Source of the DNA: Roseibium porphyridii | GTDB taxonomy: Bacteria > Pseudomonadota > Alphaproteobacteria > Rhizobiales > Stappiaceae | Direction: 5' to 3' | Length of the DNA: 64,000 bases | Assembly: GCF_026191725.2 (NCBI RefSeq) | Contig: NZ_CP120863.1 | Location: forward strand, 414,001-478,000 | Part shown: positions 1 through 10,870 of the stretch, piece after piece | Numbering within the stretch: position 1 is the stretch's first letter | How the letters are laid out: each line of letters opens with the position of its first letter | Made by a program: the position numbers and the translations under genes | The notes under the pieces: generated by a model | Told to the model about the DNA's origin: nothing | Database searches by the model: none | What the model saw: the letters and a program-made list of their open reading frames with translations, nothing else

Positions 1-1228
1 TAGCTGCCTGCGCCACAGCGGGCGGAATTGCGTGAATGAGACGTGGATCGAAGGGAACGGGGATGATGTATTCAGGTCCAAATTTCGGGCGATTGCCACG
101 ATATGCCGCCGCGACTTCGTCCGGCACCTCTTCGCGAGCAAGATCCGCCAACGCATGGGCGCAGGCAACCTTCATCTCATCGTTGATAGTCGTTGCCTGA
201 ACATCGAGCGCACCTCTGAAAATATAAGGAAACCCGAGCACGTTGTTGACCTGGTTCGGATAGTCGGAGCGACCCGTTGCAACGATGGCGTCGTCCCTGA
301 CAGCCGCAGCTTCTTCCGGTGTGATTTCCGGGTCCGGGTTGGCCATGGCGAAGATGACCGGGTTGGGTGCCATAACCCTGAGCATATCCGGGGTCAGAGC
401 CCCTTTAACGGAAACACCGAAGAAAACGTCAGCACCTTTTAGCGCGTCGTACAGCGACCGGGCATCCGTCTCGATGGCATGTGCCGATTTCCATTGGTTC
501 ATGCCCTCGGCACGGCCTTTGTAAATGACGCCCTTTGTATCGCACAGGGTCACATTTTCATGCGGAATGCCCATGGCCTTGACCAGCTCGATGCAGGCAA
601 TGCCTGCGGCGCCGGCGCCGTTGCAGACCACCTTGGTGTTTTTCATGTCCCGGCCGGTCAGATGTAGAGCATTGATGAGGCCGGCGGCGGCAATGATCGC
701 CGTTCCATGCTGATCGTCATGGAATACCGGTATATCCATCAGTTCTCGAAGCCGCTGTTCGATGATGAAGCAGTCCGGCGCCTTGATGTCCTCAAGGTTG
801 ATGCCACCAAAGGACGGACCGAGGTAGCGGACCGAGTTGATGAACTCCTCCACTTCGCCCGTTTCCACTTCGAGGTCGATGGAATCGACATCTGCAAAGC
901 GCTTGAAGAGAACGGATTTGCCCTCCATCACGGGCTTTGACGCCAACGCGCCCAGATTGCCAAGTCCCAAGATCGCCGAACCATTTGAGATGACTGCGAC
1001 CAGATTGCCCTTGGTGGTGTAGTCATAGGCGCGGCTCGGGTCTTCCGCGATGGCGAGCACCGGCACGGCCACGCCAGGGGAATAGGCCAGGGAAAGGTCA
1101 CGCTGAGTTGCCATGGGCTTGGTCGGCGTGATTTCCAGTTTTCCGGGCCTACCTTCCTGATGGAATTGCAGCGCTTCCTGATCAGTGAAGCTGATGTTTG
1201 TTTTCGACGACTTTTTTTCAGCGGACAT
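1..1228 (-). CDS. maeB: NADP-dependent malic enzyme, N-terminal 409 residues (truncated by window edge)
   Basis: Oxidative decarboxylation of malate to pyruvate with NADP, in the cytoplasm. The frame is open from the ATG at 1228 to the left edge, so the C-terminal part is outside; in MaeB-type enzymes that part is a phosphotransacetylase-like domain, and the full protein is usually about 760 residues. Visible motifs are YSPGVAVPV (49-57), [10 protein letters not shown] (169-178), the dinucleotide loop GAGAAGIA (204-211) and the [12 protein letters not shown] segment (296-307). The gene diverges from mutS with 160 bp between the starts. Only an AGAGGA about 13 nt upstream resembles a ribosome binding site, so the start is reasonable but not certain. 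The family call is firm. Confidence 0.95.
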   Translation of the reverse strand, partial: MSAEKKSSKTNISFTDQEALQFHQEGRPGKLEITPTKPMATQRDLSLAYSPGVAVPVLAIAEDPSRAYDYTTKGNLVAVISNGSAILGLGNLGALASKPVMEGKSVLFKRFADVDSIDLEVETGEVEEFINSVRYLGPSFGGINLEDIKAPDCFIIEQRLRELMDIPVFHDDQHGTAIIAAAGLINALHLTGRDMKNTKVVCNGAGAAGIACIELVKAMGIPHENVTLCDTKGVIYKGRAEGMNQWKSAHAIETDARSLYDALKGADVFFGVSVKGALTPDMLRVMAPNPVIFAMANPDPEITPEEAAAVRDDAIVATGRSDYPNQVNNVLGFPYIFRGALDVQATTINDEMKVACAHALADLAREEVPDEVAAAYRGNRPKFGPEYIIPVPFDPRLIHAIPPAVAQAA

Positions 1229-1388
1229 GACGCGGGCGGTTCCTCTCCGTGATGCGCGGGCACGCGTTTGCGGGTCGAAACTGACCCTTGGGCGGGTCTT
1301 CGACCTTATCCCCTGGAAAATGAAGCCTCAAGCCAAGATGCCTTACGCCCTTGGTGGAATGGGAGGCGAGGTTTGCTAGGTATCGGAC

Positions 1389-4118
1389 ATGAGTGGGATG
1401 AGCGTACAAAAACCGGTTCAGGCCGATGGCAAAGTCACGCCAATGATGGCCCAGTTCCTGGAGATCAAGGCCGCCAATCCGGATAGCCTGCTGTTCTACC
1501 GGATGGGTGATTTCTACGAGCTTTTTTTCGAAGACGCCGAAATTGCGTCGGCCGCCTTGAGCATCACACTGACCAAACGTGGCAAGCACCAAGGTGACGA
1601 CATTCCCATGTGCGGTGTGCCCGTACATGCCGCCGACGACTACCTGCAGAAGCTGATCGCCAAGGGTTTCCGCGTCTCCGTATGCGAACAGACAGAGGAC
1701 CCCGCCGAAGCCAAGAAACGAGGATCGAAATCCGTTGTCCGACGGGACGTGGTTCGGCTTGTTACCCCGGGAACGTTGACCGAGGAACGGCTTCTTGATG
1801 CAGGTTCGAACAATTTCCTGATGGCCCTGACCCGGCTGAAGGGAGGATCACTGGACGGCACCGCGGTTTACGGCCTTGCGTGGATCGACATGTCGACCGG
1901 TTCCTTTCAAGTTTCGGAGACAGATCAGCAACGTCTTGCAGCCGATCTGGCGCAAGTTTCGCCACGCGAACTGATCCTGGCAGACAACCTGCTGCAAGAA
2001 AGCGAGTTGCGGCTTCTTGCCGAACAGGCAGGCGGCGCGCTGTCACCTGTGCCGCGCGCTTTTTTCGATAGTTCGACCGCTGTGGATCGCCTGGCGCATT
2101 ATTTCGGGGTCAAGACGCTCGATGGATTTGGCACATTCAGCCGTGCCGAACTGTCGGCTGCTGCCGGGATTCTGTCCTATATTGAAAAAACCCAATTGGG
2201 TGAACGGCCACCGCTGGACCCGCCAATGCGCGAAGCAGGCGCTGGCCGCATGCTGATCGACCCGGCAACACGCGCCAATCTTGAACTGTCGCGCACGCTT
2301 TCAGGCGAAAAACAGGGCTCTTTGCTTGCCACCATCGACCGGACCGTTACAGGCAGCGGCTCCCGCCTGCTTGCCAGCCGCCTGGCAGGTCCGCTGGTCA
2401 ACGTCTCAGCGATCCAACAACGCCACGACGCGGTCGAGCACTTTCTCGAAAATGAAATTATGCGAGAAGGACTGCGCCAGACATTAAAAGGCGCACCGGA
2501 TATGGCCAGAGCGCTCTCACGCATTGCGCTCAACCGTGGCGGTCCCCGCGATATTCTGTCAGTGGCACAGGGCTTGGCATCAGCACGTGCCGTTCTGGAC
2601 CAGACCGGGCATTCAACCGACGACATTCCGGCCGAGGTCGCCGCCGCTCGCGCTAGTCTGGAACAGGCGCCACATGAGCTTGGTGCCGAGTTGGTTCGTG
2701 CGATCAAGGAAGATCCGCCCTTGTTAAAGCGGGACGGCAGCTTTATCGCGACCGGATACAATGCCGACCTTGACGAATTAAGGTCATTGCGCGACGAAAG
2801 CCGCAAGGTGATTGCAAAGCTGCAGGCCGATTACTCAGAAGAACTCGGTCTCCGGTCCCTCAAGATCAAACACAACAACGTGCTTGGCTGGTTCATCGAG
2901 GCACCTACCGCGCAAACAGAACAGCTGACGGCAGACCCTGGCCGTTTCATTCACCGCCAAACCATGGCAGGTGCAATGCGCTTCACGACCACCGAGTTGG
3001 CGGATCTGGAATCCAAGATTGCCAGTGCCGGCGAGCGTTCACTTGCCATCGAGCTGGATATTTTCGAGCGGTTGACGGCTGCAATTATCAATGCGGGTGA
3101 CACGATCAAGGCGGCTGCGCACGGCCTCGGCATACTGGATGTCACCGCAGCGCTTGCAAAACTTGCCCAGGAAGAAAACTACGTTCGCCCATCGGTCGAT
3201 GAGAGCCGTGCCTTTGACATCAAGGGCGGCCGACATCCGGTCGTTGAGCTGGCCCTTAAAAAGTCCGCTGGAGACAGTTTTGTCGCCAACGATTCCAATC
3301 TAGGGCCTGATCAGGACGAAGATATCGGCCACATATGGCTGATCACTGGTCCGAACATGGCTGGTAAGTCGACATATTTGCGCCAAAATGCGCTGATCGC
3401 CGTTCTTGCTCAAATGGGTGCCTTTGTACCGGCAACCGCCGCACATATCGGTGTCGTCGACCGTTTGTTTTCAAGGGTTGGGGCCGCCGATGATCTTGCC
3501 AGAGGCAGATCGACCTTCATGGTGGAAATGGTTGAAACCGCAGCCATTCTCAATCAGGCCGGTGACCGCTCGCTGGTCATACTGGACGAAATCGGGCGCG
3601 GCACAGCAACGTTCGACGGACTGTCAATTGCCTGGGCGACAATCGAGCACCTTCACGAGGTCAACAAGTCGCGCGCCCTTTTTGCGACCCATTATCACGA
3701 GTTGACGGCGCTGTCGGCAAAGCTCGAACGTCTGTCCAACTCAACGGTCTCGGTGAAGGAATGGAAGGGCGATGTCATATTCCTGCACGAAATTGTGCCC
3801 GGAGCAGCTGACAGGTCCTACGGGATTCAGGTTGCAAAACTTGCGGGATTGCCGGGGAAAGTGGTCGAGCGATCCAGGCAAGTGCTCAGCCAACTGGAAG
3901 AGCAGGACAGGCGGTCACCTGCCGAAAGCCTGATTGACGAATTGCCGCTCTTTGCCAGTATTACGACGCCTGCGCCAACCGTTGCCGGAGGCTTTGCAGA
4001 AGAAGATCCGCTTGACGATGCCTTGCAGGAAATCGATCCGGACGACATGACCCCCCGTGAAGCCCTTGAAGCCCTATACCGACTGAAAGCCTTGCGGGCG
4101 CACAAAGGCACGGATTGA
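1389..4118 (+). CDS. mutS: DNA mismatch repair protein MutS
   Basis: Mismatch recognition ATPase of methyl-independent or methyl-directed repair, 909 residues, full length for the family. The mismatch-reading Phe-Tyr-Glu motif is at 42-44 (GDFYELF), the Walker A loop GPNMAGKST at 654-662, and Walker B with D733-E734 in [11 protein letters not shown]; the C-terminus carries the short helical dimerisation tail. The ATG at 1389 gives MSGMSVQKP; an in-frame ATG three codons later is also possible. It diverges from maeB, a neighbourhood commonly seen in Hyphomicrobiales. No truncation or frameshift is visible. Confidence 0.98.
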   Translation: MSGMSVQKPVQADGKVTPMMAQFLEIKAANPDSLLFYRMGDFYELFFEDAEIASAALSITLTKRGKHQGDDIPMCGVPVHAADDYLQKLIAKGFRVSVCEQTEDPAEAKKRGSKSVVRRDVVRLVTPGTLTEERLLDAGSNNFLMALTRLKGGSLDGTAVYGLAWIDMSTGSFQVSETDQQRLAADLAQVSPRELILADNLLQESELRLLAEQAGGALSPVPRAFFDSSTAVDRLAHYFGVKTLDGFGTFSRAELSAAAGILSYIEKTQLGERPPLDPPMREAGAGRMLIDPATRANLELSRTLSGEKQGSLLATIDRTVTGSGSRLLASRLAGPLVNVSAIQQRHDAVEHFLENEIMREGLRQTLKGAPDMARALSRIALNRGGPRDILSVAQGLASARAVLDQTGHSTDDIPAEVAAARASLEQAPHELGAELVRAIKEDPPLLKRDGSFIATGYNADLDELRSLRDESRKVIAKLQADYSEELGLRSLKIKHNNVLGWFIEAPTAQTEQLTADPGRFIHRQTMAGAMRFTTTELADLESKIASAGERSLAIELDIFERLTAAIINAGDTIKAAAHGLGILDVTAALAKLAQEENYVRPSVDESRAFDIKGGRHPVVELALKKSAGDSFVANDSNLGPDQDEDIGHIWLITGPNMAGKSTYLRQNALIAVLAQMGAFVPATAAHIGVVDRLFSRVGAADDLARGRSTFMVEMVETAAILNQAGDRSLVILDEIGRGTATFDGLSIAWATIEHLHEVNKSRALFATHYHELTALSAKLERLSNSTVSVKEWKGDVIFLHEIVPGAADRSYGIQVAKLAGLPGKVVERSRQVLSQLEEQDRRSPAESLIDELPLFASITTPAPTVAGGFAEEDPLDDALQEIDPDDMTPREALEALYRLKALRAHKGTD

Positions 4119-4207
4119 CAGCCCCGAACGGAAAAAGGTGACGGCTAAAGCGAACTGAACTAATCTGTACAACCTTCGCAAGAATACCGTTCGTCCGGCC
4201 CAATTTC

Positions 4208-5395
4208 ATGATTTCATTTCCGCAGCTACCCCGTCAGGTGGTGCTGATACTACTGCTGCAGTTCACCAACAGCCTTGGTGTCTCATCTCTCATTCCCTTG
4301 ATGAGTTTCTTCATTGTCGAGGGGCTCGGATCCGAACCCTGGCAAGTTGGGCTCTACACCGGCTTGCTCATGCCCATGACGCTTGTCGCCAATCGTTGGG
4401 CTGGGGAACGGCTCGACCAGGGCTATCGGGTTAAACGGTTGTTACTGATTTCCGTTTGCGCCTTTGTACTTGTGACAGCCTTCCTAACGCAGGTCACCAG
4501 CCTCTTGATGCTGATCCTGCTCATCGCACCGCTCATGAGCCTGACCAACATGGGTGGTGGCACCATCTTCACGTTTTGCCGCGTCTATTCAGAACGCCAG
4601 GGTCTCGACATCACGCGCATCAACTCGTGGCTTCGCATGACGGTTTCGCTCGCATGGATGATTGGCCCAGCCGTTTCCTTCACGCTTGTCTCCCAATTCG
4701 GGTTTTCGTCCGCATTTATGGCGGCGTTTGTCGTGTCCCTTTTCTATCTGTTGCTTTGGGCGACCGTGGTGCCAAGGTCCTTTAGGTCGAAGCGAAAACC
4801 GAAATCTGAAGGCCAGAACGATCCAATCAACTGGAAACTGTTGGTCGCCGGGCTGATCTGTCTCGGATTTGTCATCACCAACTCACTTTTCGTCTCGGCC
4901 ATGCCATTGTTTTTTGTTCAGGAAACCGGTCTTCCAGGTGCGACCCCTGGCCTTTCCTTGTCGATCAAATGTGTGGTCGAGATCTTTGTCATCTTCGGCT
5001 CGGTACATGTGGCAGAGCGGATCGGCACCAGACAGGTTCTGCTTCTGGCTGCCTGCCTTGCGGCAACCAGCATGGTCCTGTTCGCACAGGTCACGGAGAT
5101 TTGGCACGTGATCGTAGTTTCAATTCTTGAAGGCACGTATTACGGCTTGTTTGCCGGTATTTCGATCACCTTCGTCCAGAGTTTCGCACCGGATCGGCCG
5201 GGCCGCGCGACAGCTGTCTATATGAACAGCCTGTTTCTTGGCGGCATGATAGGCAGCGTTTCCATGGGTTTCATCGCCAGTGCAGGTGATTTCAAGACCG
5301 TGCTCTATGTTGCTGCAGGAAGCGCTCTGCTCGCACTATTGGTGCTGATTGCAACGCTCAAGGTTCAGCCGACACCCGTTGAAGAGCGCATTTGA
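4208..5395 (+). CDS. Major facilitator superfamily transporter, sugar-efflux (SET) type
   Basis: A 395-residue inner membrane protein with about twelve hydrophobic segments and a charged central loop (RSKRKPKSEGQND, about residues 196-208), the standard MFS layout of two six-helix halves. The overall pattern, especially the C-terminal half with GTYYGLFAGISITFVQSFAPDRPGRATAVY, resembles SetA/SetB-type sugar efflux carriers. The substrate cannot be read from sequence. The gene follows mutS after 89 bp and converges on the DUF2244 gene with only 9 bp between stop codons. No obvious terminator lies between them. Confidence 0.8.
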   Translation: MISFPQLPRQVVLILLLQFTNSLGVSSLIPLMSFFIVEGLGSEPWQVGLYTGLLMPMTLVANRWAGERLDQGYRVKRLLLISVCAFVLVTAFLTQVTSLLMLILLIAPLMSLTNMGGGTIFTFCRVYSERQGLDITRINSWLRMTVSLAWMIGPAVSFTLVSQFGFSSAFMAAFVVSLFYLLLWATVVPRSFRSKRKPKSEGQNDPINWKLLVAGLICLGFVITNSLFVSAMPLFFVQETGLPGATPGLSLSIKCVVEIFVIFGSVHVAERIGTRQVLLLAACLAATSMVLFAQVTEIWHVIVVSILEGTYYGLFAGISITFVQSFAPDRPGRATAVYMNSLFLGGMIGSVSMGFIASAGDFKTVLYVAAGSALLALLVLIATLKVQPTPVEERI

Positions 5396-5404
5396 ACCCC
5401 TCTT

Positions 5405-5926
5405 TCAGACGCCGCCTGATTTGGCGACGGTCAACGCATTGGCCATGGCACCGGCAAAACTGGTTCGGTCATCCGGGTTGAGAAAGTTTCCGAGATCAAC
5501 AGTCTCGCCGCGGCTGTTCAGCTGAATTTTTACGACACCCTCGTCTTCAATCCTGTCAACGCTCAGCCGCACCCAGAACGGATTGAAACGATATTCCTGG
5601 TAGCGGTTGCCCGGACCAACTTTACGGATCGCAATTTCGTTGCGCGAAACGACGACCTCTTCAAAAGCACGCGCCGAGCGGTAATTCATACGGAACGCAA
5701 ACCAGAGAATGGCAATATCCAGACCGAAAAACCCGAAGACAGGCCAAGCACCTATCCGCCAGAACAAAACACCCGCAACAAAGCAGACAAGGCCAAAAAC
5801 GACCATAAGGATCATGAACCCTTTTGGACCGAGTGACCGATGAGGGGTGAGCACGGCAGTGAAAAACGGCCGATCCATCTCCTCAAAATCCGCGTTGCCG
5901 TCGGTTTTCGGATTGTTCTTGCTCAT
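5405..5926 (-). CDS. DUF2244 integral membrane protein
   Basis: 173 residues. An N-terminal soluble stretch contains the family-typical F-x-A-x-L-x-P-H-R-S-L segment (about 22-32), followed by two adjacent transmembrane helices (about 36-58 and 62-80), then a soluble C-terminal domain with WVRLSVDR. This matches DUF2244, a widespread alphaproteobacterial family without established biochemical role. The gene is divergent from nth with just 22 bp between start codons, so the promoters must overlap the opposite gene or be shared. The start gives MSKNNPKTDG. Confidence 0.85.
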   Translation of the reverse strand: MSKNNPKTDGNADFEEMDRPFFTAVLTPHRSLGPKGFMILMVVFGLVCFVAGVLFWRIGAWPVFGFFGLDIAILWFAFRMNYRSARAFEEVVVSRNEIAIRKVGPGNRYQEYRFNPFWVRLSVDRIEDEGVVKIQLNSRGETVDLGNFLNPDDRTSFAGAMANALTVAKSGGV

Positions 5927-5948
5927 AGAGCGAGATTATAGAGAGGTT

Positions 5949-6764
5949 ATGACGCAAGCAAAGAGTTCAAGCGCCCGAAAAAGCGGCAGCAAGGCAGCCA
6001 AGATGGCGAAGCAGAGCAAAAAGTCGCCATCGGTCGACAACCCGGGCAAGGTCTTGAAGCGCTCTCGCTATACCAAAGCGGAGACCTTCGCGATCTTCAA
6101 ACGGTTCCATACCGACAATCCCGAACCTCAAGGGGAACTGGATTACGTCAATGCCTATACGTTGCTCGTTGCCGTCGTGCTTTCCGCGCAAGCAACGGAT
6201 GTCGGCGTCAATCGTGCAACCAGAAACCTGTTTCAAATTGCCGATACGCCCGAAAAGATGGTGGCGCTTGGAGAAGACAAGGTTCGCGAAGAGATCCGGA
6301 CAATCGGTCTTTACAAGAACAAGGCGAAAAACGTCATACTCCTGTCTGAGCAATTGATCCGCGATCATGGCGGCGACGTTCCTGAAGATCGCGAAGCTCT
6401 GGAGTTGCTTCCAGGCGTTGGCCGAAAGACTGCGAACGTCGTTCTGAACATCTTCTTTGGGCACCCGACCATTGCGGTCGATACGCATCTATTTCGCTTG
6501 GGCAACCGGATTGGACTGGCACCCGGCAAGACACCACTTGATGTCGAAAAGGCTATGGAAAGGGCGGTACCGCAGGAATTCGCGCTTCATGCTCATCATT
6601 GGCTAATTCTGCATGGTCGATATATCTGCAAGGCTCGCAAACCCGAATGTCGGCGATGCGTCATCTACGACTTGTGCAAGAGCCCGGAAAGGGAAGTGTT
6701 CGATTCCATACCGGAAATTGCCGTGCGCACCCGCGCGCTGGCCGAGAAGGATAACAACTCTTGA
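5949..6764 (+). CDS. nth: Endonuclease III (DNA glycosylase/AP lyase)
   Basis: Base excision repair of oxidised pyrimidines. From the ATG at 5949 the protein has 271 residues with a Lys/Ser-rich N-terminal extension (about 1-40) before the HhH-GPD core. The helix-hairpin-helix LLPGVGRKTANVVLN includes catalytic Lys160, and Asp178 sits in VDTHLFRLGNR. The C-terminal [4Fe-4S] cluster ligands are Cys227, 234, 237 and 243 with C-x6-C-x2-C-x5-C spacing. A longer frame begins at 5847 inside the divergent DUF2244 gene; I prefer 5949 because GAGAGG lies just upstream and the extra residues are not part of the family. Confidence 0.96.
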   Translation: MTQAKSSSARKSGSKAAKMAKQSKKSPSVDNPGKVLKRSRYTKAETFAIFKRFHTDNPEPQGELDYVNAYTLLVAVVLSAQATDVGVNRATRNLFQIADTPEKMVALGEDKVREEIRTIGLYKNKAKNVILLSEQLIRDHGGDVPEDREALELLPGVGRKTANVVLNIFFGHPTIAVDTHLFRLGNRIGLAPGKTPLDVEKAMERAVPQEFALHAHHWLILHGRYICKARKPECRRCVIYDLCKSPEREVFDSIPEIAVRTRALAEKDNNS

Positions 6765-7294
6765 AATTTCCCGCTGGTTCCCTGCCCGAATGCGACCGGC
6801 TGAATTTCAGATTGCCGTCGTTGGATGATGCGGCCTTCTATCTGAAACTGATGAAGGATCCTGACTACATCCGTTTCATAGCTGATAACGGTATCACTTC
6901 TGAAGAAGAAGCCAGGGCATACATACAGGACAAGCCCCTGGCTCGATTTGCTCAATTCAATGTGGGGCTGTGGGTCGTCGAGGTGAAAGAAACCGGCCAA
7001 CCGGCTGGCGTCTGTGGATTGGTCGTGCGGGACGAACTGGAATATCCAGATCTCGGATATGCCTTTCTGGAGGAATTCAGAGGGCAAGGCATTGCACGTG
7101 AAGCAGCACAGGCCGTTCTTGAACACTCATGCCAGAAGCTGAAGATCGAGACGCTCTGTGCGATCACGGCTCCAGACAACAGAAGATCTTCCGACCTTTT
7201 GAAAAAGATCGGCTTCAAAGGCCAGGGCCAACGCTTATTGAATGAAATAGGCGAAACGTCCGACTATTTTGTCTGTGAACTTGGTAGCACATAG
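6761..7294 (+). CDS. GNAT family N-acetyltransferase (RimJ/RimL-like)
   Basis: 177 residues with the acceptor-modifying pattern of ribosomal-protein-alanine acetyltransferase relatives: RLNFRLPSLDDAAFYLKLMKDPDYIRFI at the N-terminus and the acetyl-CoA loop EEFRGQGIAREAAQAV (about 104-119). The most plausible start is the TTG at 6761, which overlaps the nth stop codon (TTGA), suggesting translational coupling with nth. The substrate is unknown. It ends 15 bp from the convergent irr gene. Confidence 0.85.
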   Translation: MKFPAGSLPECDRLNFRLPSLDDAAFYLKLMKDPDYIRFIADNGITSEEEARAYIQDKPLARFAQFNVGLWVVEVKETGQPAGVCGLVVRDELEYPDLGYAFLEEFRGQGIAREAAQAVLEHSCQKLKIETLCAITAPDNRRSSDLLKKIGFKGQGQRLLNEIGETSDYFVCELGST

Positions 7295-7309
7295 ACCAAC
7301 ATGTCGTAG

Positions 7310-7747
7310 TCAGCGTTTTTCGCGCACGCGCACCACGACTTCGACGCGCACAACTTCCATGCCTTCCGGGGCGATGGGAAGCTTGTCGATACCGACGCCT
7401 TCACCTGGAATATCGATCACCCGGTTTTCGCCTTCGATGAAGAAGTGATGATGGTCGGAGGTGTTGGTGTCGAAATATGTCTTGTTGCCGTCGATCGCGA
7501 CTTCGCGCAAAAGTCCGGCTTCGGTGAACTGGTGCAGCGTGTTGTAAACCGTCGCCAGTGACACCGGCACATCTGCCGCGACGGCTTCTTCATGAAGCAA
7601 CTCTGCAGAAATGTGCCTGTCTCCACGGGAATAGAGAAGTTCCGCGAGGGAGACACGTTGACGCGTTGGCCGCAATCCGGCACTTCGCAGCATGTCGGTG
7701 ACATTTTTACCGGCAGATACGCTTGCGATATGTGTCGTCATTCCCAT
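7310..7747 (-). CDS. irr: Irr, Fur-family iron response regulator
   Basis: A haem-responsive transcription factor that in Hyphomicrobiales replaces much of Fur function. The winged helix lies at about 17-85 (GLRPTRQRVSLAELL ... PVSLATVYNTLHQF). The His triplet HHH (99-101, in SDHHHFF) is the haem-associated motif of Irr, and the C-terminal Cys-x2-Cys zinc motifs of true Fur are absent; the protein has no cysteine. The frame extends to 7810, but MVSHGKTTKLSF... has no family counterpart; I chose the ATG at 7747 (MGMTTHIA), with a second ATG at 7741 just as possible. It is divergent from fabA, an arrangement typical of Hyphomicrobiales. Confidence 0.9.
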   Translation of the reverse strand: MGMTTHIASVSAGKNVTDMLRSAGLRPTRQRVSLAELLYSRGDRHISAELLHEEAVAADVPVSLATVYNTLHQFTEAGLLREVAIDGNKTYFDTNTSDHHHFFIEGENRVIDIPGEGVGIDKLPIAPEGMEVVRVEVVVRVREKR

Positions 7748-8081
7748 CCGGTCCAAGTCTAAAACTTTGTTTTCAAACGACAATTTGGTAGTCTTTCCGT
7801 GAGATACCAACAGCCGTTTCCCTCAGCATTGGCCTATATCTGCCATTTCTTGTACCTAATATGCAAGTTTTAAACGCCAAAGCATCTTATTCCGAGATCT
7901 ATTTATCTGTTTGTGACAGCACGAAATCATGACAACCAGCTAGAAAAAACAAAGTCATTTGGCTCAACTGACATCTTTCAGTCATGGTTCCCCTGTGTTA
8001 GGAAGGCGCCTCAAATACACGAAAAATGACTCAATCCCGCCTCAGGGAGCCCGGGGCAGGAAACAAAAAGACGGATCTTGA
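7748..8081. promoter_or_regulatory. Divergent regulatory region irr / fabA-fabB-fabI
   Basis: 334 bp with no gene. It must hold the promoters of irr (minus) and the fab operon (plus). It is AT-rich compared with the flanking genes. A short inverted repeat ACTGA-N6-TCAGT (7967-7982) lies about 100 bp before fabA and could be an operator, but nothing matches a regulator site I can name with confidence. I did not find a convincing Irr box (ICE). Confidence 0.45.
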
Positions 8082-8588
8082 ATGACCGAGCGCCGCTCCA
8101 GCTACGACTATGAAGCTCTTCTCGCCTGCGGCCGCGGCGAGCTGTTTGGCCCGGGCAATGCCCAACTACCTCTTCCGCCAATGCTGATGTTTGACCGGAT
8201 CACGGAAATTTCCGAAACCGGCGGCGAGTTCGACAAGGGTTTTGCCCGCGCCGAGTTCGATATCAAGCCTGACCTGTGGTTCTTTCCCTGTCATTTTCAG
8301 GGCAACCCGGTGATGCCAGGCTGCCTCGGCCTTGACGCCCTCTGGCAGCTGACCGGATTCTGCCTCGGCTGGCTCGGCCTGGAAGGCAAGGGCATGGCGC
8401 TTTCTACCGGCGAAATCAAATTCAAAGGTATGGTCACACCGGACGTGAAGCTGGTCGAATACGGGATCGATTTCAAGCGCATCATGAAAGGCCGTCTGGT
8501 TCTTGGTATTGCCGATGGTTGGCTCAAGGCCGACGGGCAACAGATCTACAAGGCGACCGATCTGCGTGTGGGTCTGGCCAAGACCTGA
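8082..8588 (+). CDS. fabA: 3-hydroxydecanoyl-ACP dehydratase/isomerase
   Basis: Makes trans-2- and cis-3-decenoyl-ACP, the branch point to unsaturated fatty acids. 168 residues, close to the usual 171. Catalytic His71 sits in [14 protein letters not shown] and Asp85 in [10 protein letters not shown], the hot-dog fold active-site pair. First gene of fabA-fabB-fabI. A GGCAGG-type purine stretch precedes the ATG at moderate distance. Confidence 0.97.
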   Translation: MTERRSSYDYEALLACGRGELFGPGNAQLPLPPMLMFDRITEISETGGEFDKGFARAEFDIKPDLWFFPCHFQGNPVMPGCLGLDALWQLTGFCLGWLGLEGKGMALSTGEIKFKGMVTPDVKLVEYGIDFKRIMKGRLVLGIADGWLKADGQQIYKATDLRVGLAKT

Positions 8589-8726
8589 CGTCAGTCCACA
8601 TGGACTTCATTTGTAGCCGGTGCTTCTTTGTTGTTGGGAGCGCCGGTTTCCGCATTATGTATAGGCAGAAGACCCGGGCTCAATCGACTTAGTACCGGCA
8701 GTGCCAAAGGAAAGTAGGAGACCGCA

Positions 8727-9950
8727 ATGAGACGCGTTGTCGTCACCGGCATCGGTATCGTGTCATCCATCGGATCGAACGCACAAGAAGTGCTGGCAAG
8801 TCTGCGGGAGGGCAAATCCGGTATCAGTTTTGCTCCGGATTATGCAGAGCATGGCTTCCGGAGTCAGGTTCATGGCATGCCCGATGTCGATATTCCGTCC
8901 CTCATCGACAAGCGTCAGCTTCGTTTCATGGGCGACGGTGCGGCCTATAACTACATTTCCATGGAACAGGCGATTGCGGACAGCGGACTTGAGGAAAAAG
9001 ACGTTTCCAATACCCGCACAGGCCTGATCATGGGTTCCGGCGGCCCATCCACCAAGAACCTCTTTCAGGCTCATCAGATCGTGCTTGAAAAAGGTGCGCC
9101 CAAACGCATGGGGCCTTTCATGGTGACCCGTGGCATGAGTTCCACGAACTCAGCCTGCCTGGCAACGCCTTTCAAGATCAAGGGCATCAACTATTCCATC
9201 ACCTCGGCCTGTTCGACCTCCGCACATTGCATCGGTGCGGCCACTGAACAGATCCAGTTCGGCAAACAGGATGTGATGTTTGCCGGTGGCGGTGAAGAAC
9301 TCGACTGGACCCTTTCCTGTCTGTTCGACGCCATGGGCGCCATGTCTTCGAAATACAACGACACTCCGCAAACAGCGGCACGGGCCTACGACGCGACTCG
9401 CGACGGTTTTGTTATTGCCGGCGGCGGCGGCGTCGTGGTGCTTGAAGAGCTCGAGCACGCCAAAGCCCGCGGTGCAAAAATCTACGCGGAAGTCACCGGA
9501 TATGCGGCCAACTCCGATGGCTACGACATGGTGGCACCGTCCGGTGAGGGCGGTGAGCGCTGCATGCGCCTTGCCATTGAAACCCTCGGCGACCGTAAGG
9601 TGGACTACGTCAACACGCACGGCACATCGACGCCGGTCGGTGATGTGGGAGAGATCGAAGCAATTCGCCGGGTCTTCGGTGAAAACCAGCCACCGGCATC
9701 GTCCACAAAGTCTTTGACGGGTCACAGCCTTGGTGCAACTGGAGTGCAGGAGGCTATCTACTGCCTGCTCATGTTGCAGAATGATTTCATGACCGCATCC
9801 GCGAACATCGCAGAACTCGACCCTGCCCTTAAACCCGAAGAAATTGTCACCGAACGGGTCGACAATGCCGGCCTTGATACCGTGCTTTCCAACAGCTTCG
9901 GTTTCGGCGGAACCAACGCGTCGCTTGCCCTGTCGCGCTATCACGGCTGA
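8727..9950 (+). CDS. fabB: 3-oxoacyl-ACP synthase I (beta-ketoacyl synthase)
   Basis: Condensing enzyme that elongates the cis-3-decenoyl-ACP produced by FabA. 407 residues. The nucleophile Cys162 lies in [13 protein letters not shown]; the two histidines are in [11 protein letters not shown] and [16 protein letters not shown] eight nt upstream of the ATG supports the start. A 138 bp gap separates it from fabA; fabI follows after 10 bp, so fabB and fabI are co-transcribed and fabA very probably joins them. Confidence 0.97.
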   Translation: MRRVVVTGIGIVSSIGSNAQEVLASLREGKSGISFAPDYAEHGFRSQVHGMPDVDIPSLIDKRQLRFMGDGAAYNYISMEQAIADSGLEEKDVSNTRTGLIMGSGGPSTKNLFQAHQIVLEKGAPKRMGPFMVTRGMSSTNSACLATPFKIKGINYSITSACSTSAHCIGAATEQIQFGKQDVMFAGGGEELDWTLSCLFDAMGAMSSKYNDTPQTAARAYDATRDGFVIAGGGGVVVLEELEHAKARGAKIYAEVTGYAANSDGYDMVAPSGEGGERCMRLAIETLGDRKVDYVNTHGTSTPVGDVGEIEAIRRVFGENQPPASSTKSLTGHSLGATGVQEAIYCLLMLQNDFMTASANIAELDPALKPEEIVTERVDNAGLDTVLSNSFGFGGTNASLALSRYHG

Positions 9951-9960
9951 GGAGAATTGA

Positions 9961-10773
9961 ATGTCTGAATTGATGAAGGGCAAGCGCGGCCTTGTGATGG
10001 GCGTTGCCAACGATCACTCAATTGCCTGGGGGATCGCCAAAGCACTCGCCGATCACGGCGCGGAACTTGCCTTTACCTATCAAGGCGAGGCGTTCGGGAG
10101 ACGGACGAAGCCGCTTGCTGAATCGGTCGGCTCCAACATTTTGCTGCCTTGCGACGTTGAAGATATCGATTCCGTCGATTCCGTCTTCAACACCTTGAAG
10201 GAAGAATGGGGCAGCATCGATTTTCTGGTCCATGCCATTGCCTTTTCCGACAAGGCGGAGTTGCGCGGAAAATACGCCGATACGACGCGGGACAATTTTA
10301 CCCGCACGATGTTGATTTCCTGCTTCTCTTTTACGGAAATCGCCAAACGCGCGGCCGCCCTCATGACAGACGGGGGATCCATGATCACCCTGACCTATGG
10401 CGGGTCGACCAAGGTCATGCCGAACTACAACGTCATGGGCGTTGCCAAAGCTGCTCTGGAATCTTCGGTGCGCTATCTGGCGGTCGACTATGGTGAACAG
10501 AACATTCGCGTAAACGCCATTTCGGCCGGACCGGTCCGGACACTGGCCGGCTCCGGCGTGTCCGATGCCCGTTTGATGTTCAATTTCCAGAAACGTAACT
10601 CGCCCTTGTGCCGGACAGTTTCTCTGGATGAGATCGGCGGGACTGGACTCTATTTGCTGTCGGACCTTTCCGGCGGTGTGACCGGTGAAGTTCATTTTGT
10701 CGACAGCGGCTACAACATCATGTCCATGCCGCGTCTTGACGAATTGAAAGCTCAAGAAACCAAGACCGACTGA
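9961..10773 (+). CDS. fabI: Enoyl-ACP reductase (NADH), FabI type
   Basis: Last step of each fatty acid elongation cycle; target of triclosan-type inhibitors. Short-chain dehydrogenase fold, 270 residues. The cofactor loop is GVANDHSIAWGIA (14-26), and the Tyr-x6-Lys pair Tyr156/Lys163 sits in NYNVMGVAKA with Tyr146 upstream, as in classical FabI. Final gene of the fab operon, followed 20 bp later by a strong intrinsic terminator. Confidence 0.96.
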   Translation: MSELMKGKRGLVMGVANDHSIAWGIAKALADHGAELAFTYQGEAFGRRTKPLAESVGSNILLPCDVEDIDSVDSVFNTLKEEWGSIDFLVHAIAFSDKAELRGKYADTTRDNFTRTMLISCFSFTEIAKRAAALMTDGGSMITLTYGGSTKVMPNYNVMGVAKAALESSVRYLAVDYGEQNIRVNAISAGPVRTLAGSGVSDARLMFNFQKRNSPLCRTVSLDEIGGTGLYLLSDLSGGVTGEVHFVDSGYNIMSMPRLDELKAQETKTD

Positions 10774-10792
10774 GTTTCGCTGACATCAAACG

Positions 10793-10820
10793 AAAAGGCG
10801 GCCGAATGGCCGCCTTTTTT
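10793..10820 (+). terminator. Intrinsic terminator of fabA-fabB-fabI
   Basis: Stem GGCGGCC (10797-10803) / GGCCGCC (10808-10814) with loop GAAT, flanked by A4 and followed by T6. Placed 20 bp after the fabI stop. Confidence 0.93.
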
Positions 10821-10870
10821 ATTTGGTCTATGACGTTTTCGGCTCGATTGCTCAACACATGCCGGAGCGA

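Noticed and set aside
9150..10010. 286-codon minus-strand ORF antisense to fabB
   Set aside because: fabB is unmistakable in the opposite frame; the antisense frame has no domain and arises from GC-biased codon use.
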